Assembly: GCA_003131945.1 (NCBI GenBank)
Contig: PKWD01000235.1
Coordinates: 1 to 7,858, forward strand
Length of the DNA: 7,858 bases
Direction of reading: 5' to 3'
DNA from: Acidimicrobiaceae bacterium
Lineage (GTDB): Bacteria; Actinomycetota; Acidimicrobiia; Acidimicrobiales; UBA8190
The notes under the pieces were generated by a model that was not told where the DNA came from, did not search any database, and worked only from the letters and a program-made list of their open reading frames with translations. Shown piece after piece: positions 5,357 to 7,858 of this stretch; the first letter of the stretch is position 1, and each line of letters opens with the position of its first letter. A program made the position numbers and the translations under genes.

Positions 5357-6252
5357 CGGCGGGCCCGGCGCCGCCCGATGCGTCCGCCGTCGCCGGCGGC
5401 CGTCTGGTGATCGTGGCCACGCCGATCGGCAACTTGGGCGATCTGTCGCCGCGGGCGGTGGAGGCGTTGCGTCAGGCCGATCTCGTCTGTTGCGAAGACA
5501 CGCGCCGGACGCGCGGGCTTCTCACCCACGCCGGCATCACCGGTCAGAGGTTGCTGTCGCTGCATGACCGCAACGAGGCGGCTCGTCTTCCGGAACTGCT
5601 GGCCCTGCTGGCATCGGGAAAGACGGTGGCGGTGGTGAGTGACGCCGGAACGCCGACGGTCTCGGATCCCGGTGCCCGTCTGGTGGCGGGCGCGGTGGCC
5701 GCCGGGGCCGAGGTGACGGCGGTGCCGGGACCGAGCGCAGCGTTGATGGCGTTGGTCGTGAGCGGTCTGCCCACCGATCGCTTCTGCTTCGAGGGTTTCC
5801 TGGCCCGCCGCGGGCCCGACCGTCGCCGTTGCCTCGAGGCACTGGCCACCGAGGAGCGCACGACGCTGATCCACGAGGCTCCCGGTCGGCTGGCGGCCAC
5901 CCTGGCCGATCTGGTCGCCGCCTGCGGACCGGACCGGGCCGTGGCCGTGGCCCGTGAGCTGACGAAGCTGCACGAGGAGGTGTGGCGGGGGAGCCTGGCC
6001 CAGGCGGCCGAGGAATTCGCCGCCCGGGAGGTGCGCGGTGAGGTCGTCGTGGTCCTCGGCGGGGCCGCTCCGGCGCCGCCGGCGAACGAGGCCGATCTGG
6101 TGGCCGCCCTGAGGTGTCAGGTCGACGGGGGCGCCAGCTGGCGTGACGCCACGGCGACGGTGGCGGCGGAGCTGGGGGCGTCGCGGCGCCAGGTCTACGA
6201 ACTGGCTCTGGTCCTGCGGCGCCAGGACGAGGACCCGGCCACGGGGCGCTGA
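5353..6252 (+). CDS. rsmI: 16S rRNA (cytidine-1402-2'-O)-methyltransferase RsmI
   Basis: RsmI uses S-adenosylmethionine to methylate the 2'-hydroxyl of C1402 in the ribosomal decoding centre. The 299-residue product has the family motifs in order: TPIGNLGDLSPRA (23-35), CEDTRRTRGLL (47-57), SDAGTPTVSDPG (96-107), PGPSAA (125-130), CFEGFLARRG (145-154) and RELTKLHEE (201-209). It ends with a short helical region (RDATATVAAELGASRRQVYELAL, about 264-286) like the C-terminal helix-turn-helix-like tail of other RsmI proteins. GTG 5353 is chosen because it overlaps the DUF192 stop codon in GTGA, a classic coupling arrangement; the conserved core begins about residue 16. It is the last gene of the ychF unit. 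In many actinobacteria rsmI lies near metG, as here. Confidence 0.95.
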   Translation: MTAGPAPPDASAVAGGRLVIVATPIGNLGDLSPRAVEALRQADLVCCEDTRRTRGLLTHAGITGQRLLSLHDRNEAARLPELLALLASGKTVAVVSDAGTPTVSDPGARLVAGAVAAGAEVTAVPGPSAALMALVVSGLPTDRFCFEGFLARRGPDRRRCLEALATEERTTLIHEAPGRLAATLADLVAACGPDRAVAVARELTKLHEEVWRGSLAQAAEEFAAREVRGEVVVVLGGAAPAPPANEADLVAALRCQVDGGASWRDATATVAAELGASRRQVYELALVLRRQDEDPATGR

Positions 6253-6262
6253 CGAAGGAGCC

Positions 6263-6280
6263 CCGGGGCGGAATGCCCGG
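6263..6280 (+). terminator. Possible weak hairpin after rsmI
   Basis: CCGGG (6263-6267) can pair with CCCGG (6276-6280) around an eight-base loop 11 bases after the rsmI stop codon. There is no T-run. The loop contains the GGAAT of the msrA promoter, so a terminator role is only a possibility. Confidence 0.2.
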
Positions 6281-6296
6281 CGCAGTACCACTGTTG
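6270..6296 (+). promoter_or_regulatory. SigR/SigH-like promoter of msrA (GGAAT-N18-GTTG)
   Basis: GGAAT (6270-6274), exactly 18 bases, then GTTG (6293-6296). This fits the published consensus of actinobacterial redox-stress ECF sigma factors SigR (Streptomyces) and SigH (Mycobacterium): GGAAT/C, 16-18 bases, GTT. The expected start near 6302 gives msrA a leader of about 50 bases. Methionine sulfoxide reductase is a typical target of these sigma factors, so position and function agree. Confidence 0.65.
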
Positions 6297-6305
6297 AAAA
6301 CGGTG
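6289..6305 (+). promoter_or_regulatory. Dyad over the msrA -10 and start region
   Basis: CACTGTT, GAA, AACGGTG forms a 17-base dyad with seven pairs (one G-T). It covers the GTTG -10 element and the predicted start site. A related half-site CACAGTTGT follows at 6311-6319. It could be an operator or an RNA hairpin; no regulator is identified. Confidence 0.25.
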
Positions 6306-6340
6306 CGGCCCACAGTTGTTCTCGGGGCCGACCCCTCGAA

Positions 6341-6345
6341 AGGAG
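6341..6345 (+). promoter_or_regulatory. Strong ribosome binding site of msrA
   Basis: AGGAG (within AAAGGAG, 6339-6345) is six bases before ATG 6352 and decides that start over an in-frame ATG at 6316. It is the only clear Shine-Dalgarno sequence in front of a gene in the window. A small GGGG/CCCC hairpin (6324-6335) precedes it. Confidence 0.85.
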
Positions 6346-6351
6346 TACGAC

Positions 6352-6891
6352 ATGTCGATATTCGGTCGGGACAAGGCACAGGCCCCGGCGGTGGAGCCCG
6401 GTGACGCCCCGGAGGGCCTGGCCCTGGCGACCTTCGCCGCCGGTTGCTTCTGGGGGGTCGAGGAGTTCTTCCTCACGATTCCCGGAGTTGTAGACGCCGT
6501 CTCGGGCTACACCGGCGGCGCTCAGGACGCCCCGACCTACGAGCAGGTGTGCTCGGGGAGGACGGGACATGCCGAGGCCGTCCTCGTGACGTACGACCCG
6601 GCCCAGGTGTCCTATGACCACCTGCTCGAGGAGTTCTTCCGTCATCACGACCCCACCACACCGAACCGGCAGGGACCGGACATCGGGACCCAGTACCGCT
6701 CCGGCATCTACTTCCACAGTCCGGAGCAGGAGCTGGCGGCCAAGGAGTCCTTGCAGAAGTTCCAGGAGCGTTTCGGTCGGCCCATCGTGACCGAGGTGGC
6801 AGCGGCGGCGACCTTCTGGCCGGCCGAGGCCTATCACCAGCGTTACGTGGAGCGCACGGGACACGGCGGTTGCCACGTGGCCAACTGGTAG
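6352..6891 (+). CDS. msrA: Peptide-methionine (S)-S-oxide reductase MsrA
   Basis: MsrA reduces methionine-S-sulfoxide, free or in proteins, back to methionine; electrons usually come from thioredoxin. The 179-residue product carries the catalytic motif GCFWGVE (31-37; nucleophile Cys 32), SGYTGG (51-56), YEQVCSGRTGHAEAV (63-77), HHDPTTPNRQGPDIGTQYRSGIY (98-120) and FWPAEAYHQRY (155-165). Cys 174 in the C-terminal GGCHVANW is the likely recycling cysteine. There is no signal peptide, so it is cytoplasmic. The start at ATG 6352 is set by AGGAG six bases upstream; an in-frame ATG at 6316 would add 12 residues but ignores this site. Unlike its neighbours it has a leader, a ribosome binding site and a SigR/SigH-like promoter, suggesting independent induction by oxidative stress. 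It lies between rsmI and metG. Confidence 0.96.
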   Translation: MSIFGRDKAQAPAVEPGDAPEGLALATFAAGCFWGVEEFFLTIPGVVDAVSGYTGGAQDAPTYEQVCSGRTGHAEAVLVTYDPAQVSYDHLLEEFFRHHDPTTPNRQGPDIGTQYRSGIYFHSPEQELAAKESLQKFQERFGRPIVTEVAAAATFWPAEAYHQRYVERTGHGGCHVANW

Positions 6892-6938
6892 ACGACGGCC
6901 GTCCATCTGGCCCGGACAGGCGAGGTGGATGAGGTCGG

Positions 6939-6944
6939 TACGCT
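6939..6944 (+). promoter_or_regulatory. Putative -10 box of metG (leaderless)
   Basis: TACGCT is followed by six bases and GTG at 6951, the same layout as the other leaderless genes here. No ribosome binding site is close enough. The rest of the 59-bp gap after msrA holds only a ten-base palindrome, GACGGCCGTC (6894-6903). Confidence 0.5.
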
Positions 6945-6950
6945 GGGTCG

Positions 6951-7858
6951 GTGCCCCCGTTCTATGTGACGACGCCCATCTACTACGTGAACGACGTGCC
7001 CCATCTCGGCCACGCGTACGCCACGGTCACCGCTGACGCGCTGGCCCGTTGGCACCGGTTGTCAGGCGACGACGTCTTCTTCCTCACCGGGACCGACGAG
7101 CACGGGGACAAGATCGCCCGGGCGGCGGAGGCCAACGGGGTGAGTCCGCAGGAGTGGGTGGACCGCACCTCGGAGCGTTTCGTCGAGGCCTGGGACACCC
7201 TCAACATCTCCAACGACGACTTCATCCGCACCACCGAGCCCCGGCATCACCGAGCGGTGCAGCACTTCCTGCAGAAGATCCATGACAACGGCTACACCGA
7301 GCTCGGGGTTTATCAGGGCCTCTACTGCGTCTACTGCGAGGACTACAAGAAGGAGTCCGATCTCGTCGACGGCAAGTGCGCCATCCATGGTCGGCCCGTC
7401 GAGATGCTTGAGGAGGAGAACTACTTCTTCAAACTCAGCGCCTTCGGTGACCGGCTGCTGCAGTGGTACGAGGACCATCCCGACGCCATCCACCCCACCG
7501 TCAAGCGCAACGAAGCATTGGGGATCATCAAGTCCGGTCTCGAGGACATCTCGATCACGCGCACCTCGACGCGGTGGGGCGTGGAGGTCCCTTGGGACAC
7601 CCGTCACGTCTTCTACGTCTGGTACGACGCGCTCATCAACTACCTGACAGCCATCGGCTACGGCGAGGACCAGGAACGCTTCGACCATTGGTGGCCGGCC
7701 GTTCATCATCTGCTCGGCAAGGACATCATCCGCTTCCACTGCGTCTGGTGGCCGGCTATGTGCATGGCCGCCGGCATCGACCCGCCCCGCGTCTCGGTGC
7801 ACGGGTACCTGTTGGTGGGTGGGGAAAAAATGTCGAAGACGGCGTTCAACCAAATTTC
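6951..7858 (+). CDS. metG: Methionyl-tRNA synthetase (N-terminal part, cut by window edge)
   Basis: Class I aminoacyl-tRNA synthetase that charges tRNA-Met with methionine using ATP. 302 whole codons are present. Visible: TPIYYVNDVPHLGHAY with the HIGH-type motif HLGH (18-21); GTDEHG (47-52); a single zinc knuckle C126-x2-C129 ... C143-x2-H146 in the connective region; the catalytic-domain stretches TRTSTRWGVEVPWD and FYVWYDALINYL; GKDIIRFHCVWWPA (256-269); and the KMSKS-type loop KMSKT (293-297), six residues before the edge. The zinc ligands match the one-knuckle bacterial type. The anticodon-binding domain and any tRNA-binding C-terminal domain lie outside. GTG 6951 is the natural start: the conserved N-terminus begins three codons later and TACGCT lies six bases upstream. 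No sign of frameshift. Confidence 0.96.
   Translation, partial: MPPFYVTTPIYYVNDVPHLGHAYATVTADALARWHRLSGDDVFFLTGTDEHGDKIARAAEANGVSPQEWVDRTSERFVEAWDTLNISNDDFIRTTEPRHHRAVQHFLQKIHDNGYTELGVYQGLYCVYCEDYKKESDLVDGKCAIHGRPVEMLEEENYFFKLSAFGDRLLQWYEDHPDAIHPTVKRNEALGIIKSGLEDISITRTSTRWGVEVPWDTRHVFYVWYDALINYLTAIGYGEDQERFDHWWPAVHHLLGKDIIRFHCVWWPAMCMAAGIDPPRVSVHGYLLVGGEKMSKTAFNQI

Noticed and set aside
6260..6269. GCCCCGGGGC palindrome as terminator of rsmI
   Set aside because: It has no loop and no T-run, so it cannot form a standard intrinsic terminator hairpin by itself.
6294..6322. Housekeeping promoter for msrA (TTGAAA, 17 bases, TGTTCT)
   Set aside because: The -35 is good but the -10 lacks the conserved A at position two, and it would start inside the leader. 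The GGAAT-N18-GTTG match is better and fits the gene's role.
5107..6906. Long minus-strand open frame (about 600 codons) opposite DUF192, rsmI and msrA
   Set aside because: Scarcity of stop codons in GC-rich DNA explains it. Composition is Arg/Gly/His-rich and the opposite strand encodes three recognisable proteins.
7824..7830. Run of six A in metG as a frameshift or slippage site
   Set aside because: The frame stays open and correct through it (GEKMSKT); Lys and Met codons explain the run.

Overview
The window is very GC-rich and densely coded. It reads as a chromosomal housekeeping segment of an actinobacterium, possibly a deep-branching lineage such as Acidimicrobiia (lineage is inference from gene style, not from a marker search). 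Supporting signs are a tiny bL37-like ribosomal protein, GC-saturated third codon positions, and leaderless genes that start 6-8 bases after a TANNNT -10 box. I see no mobile element, CRISPR array, tRNA or rRNA.

Layout. (1) 1-953, minus: N-terminal part of an M1 aminopeptidase N, cut by the left edge just after its HEIAH zinc motif. (2) 1038-2093, plus: PfkB-family adenosine kinase, divergent from pepN. (3) 2214-2825, minus: unrecognised 203-residue protein, convergent with the kinase. (4) 2849-3721, plus: glycerophosphodiester phosphodiesterase family protein, divergent from (3) across only 23 bases that hold two overlapping -10 boxes. (5) 3734-3817, minus: a 27-codon basic protein resembling ribosomal protein bL37, easily missed. 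(6) 3900-6252, plus: apparent operon ychF - DUF192 gene - rsmI. (7) 6352-6891, plus: msrA, with its own SigR/SigH-like promoter and a strong ribosome binding site. (8) 6951 to the right edge, plus: metG, cut just after KMSK.

Several genes serve translation: bL37, the ribosome-associated ATPase YchF, the 16S rRNA methyltransferase RsmI and methionyl-tRNA synthetase. MsrA, which repairs oxidised methionine, sits between rsmI and metG as an apparently independent stress-controlled unit. No unknown multi-gene system is evident. The most interesting signals are regulatory. All seven genes that head a transcription unit, other than msrA, fit one leaderless layout. Two promoters share one 'TA' step. 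msrA carries a GGAAT-N18-GTTG promoter. A 16-bp tandem duplication covers the start codon of the DUF192 gene.
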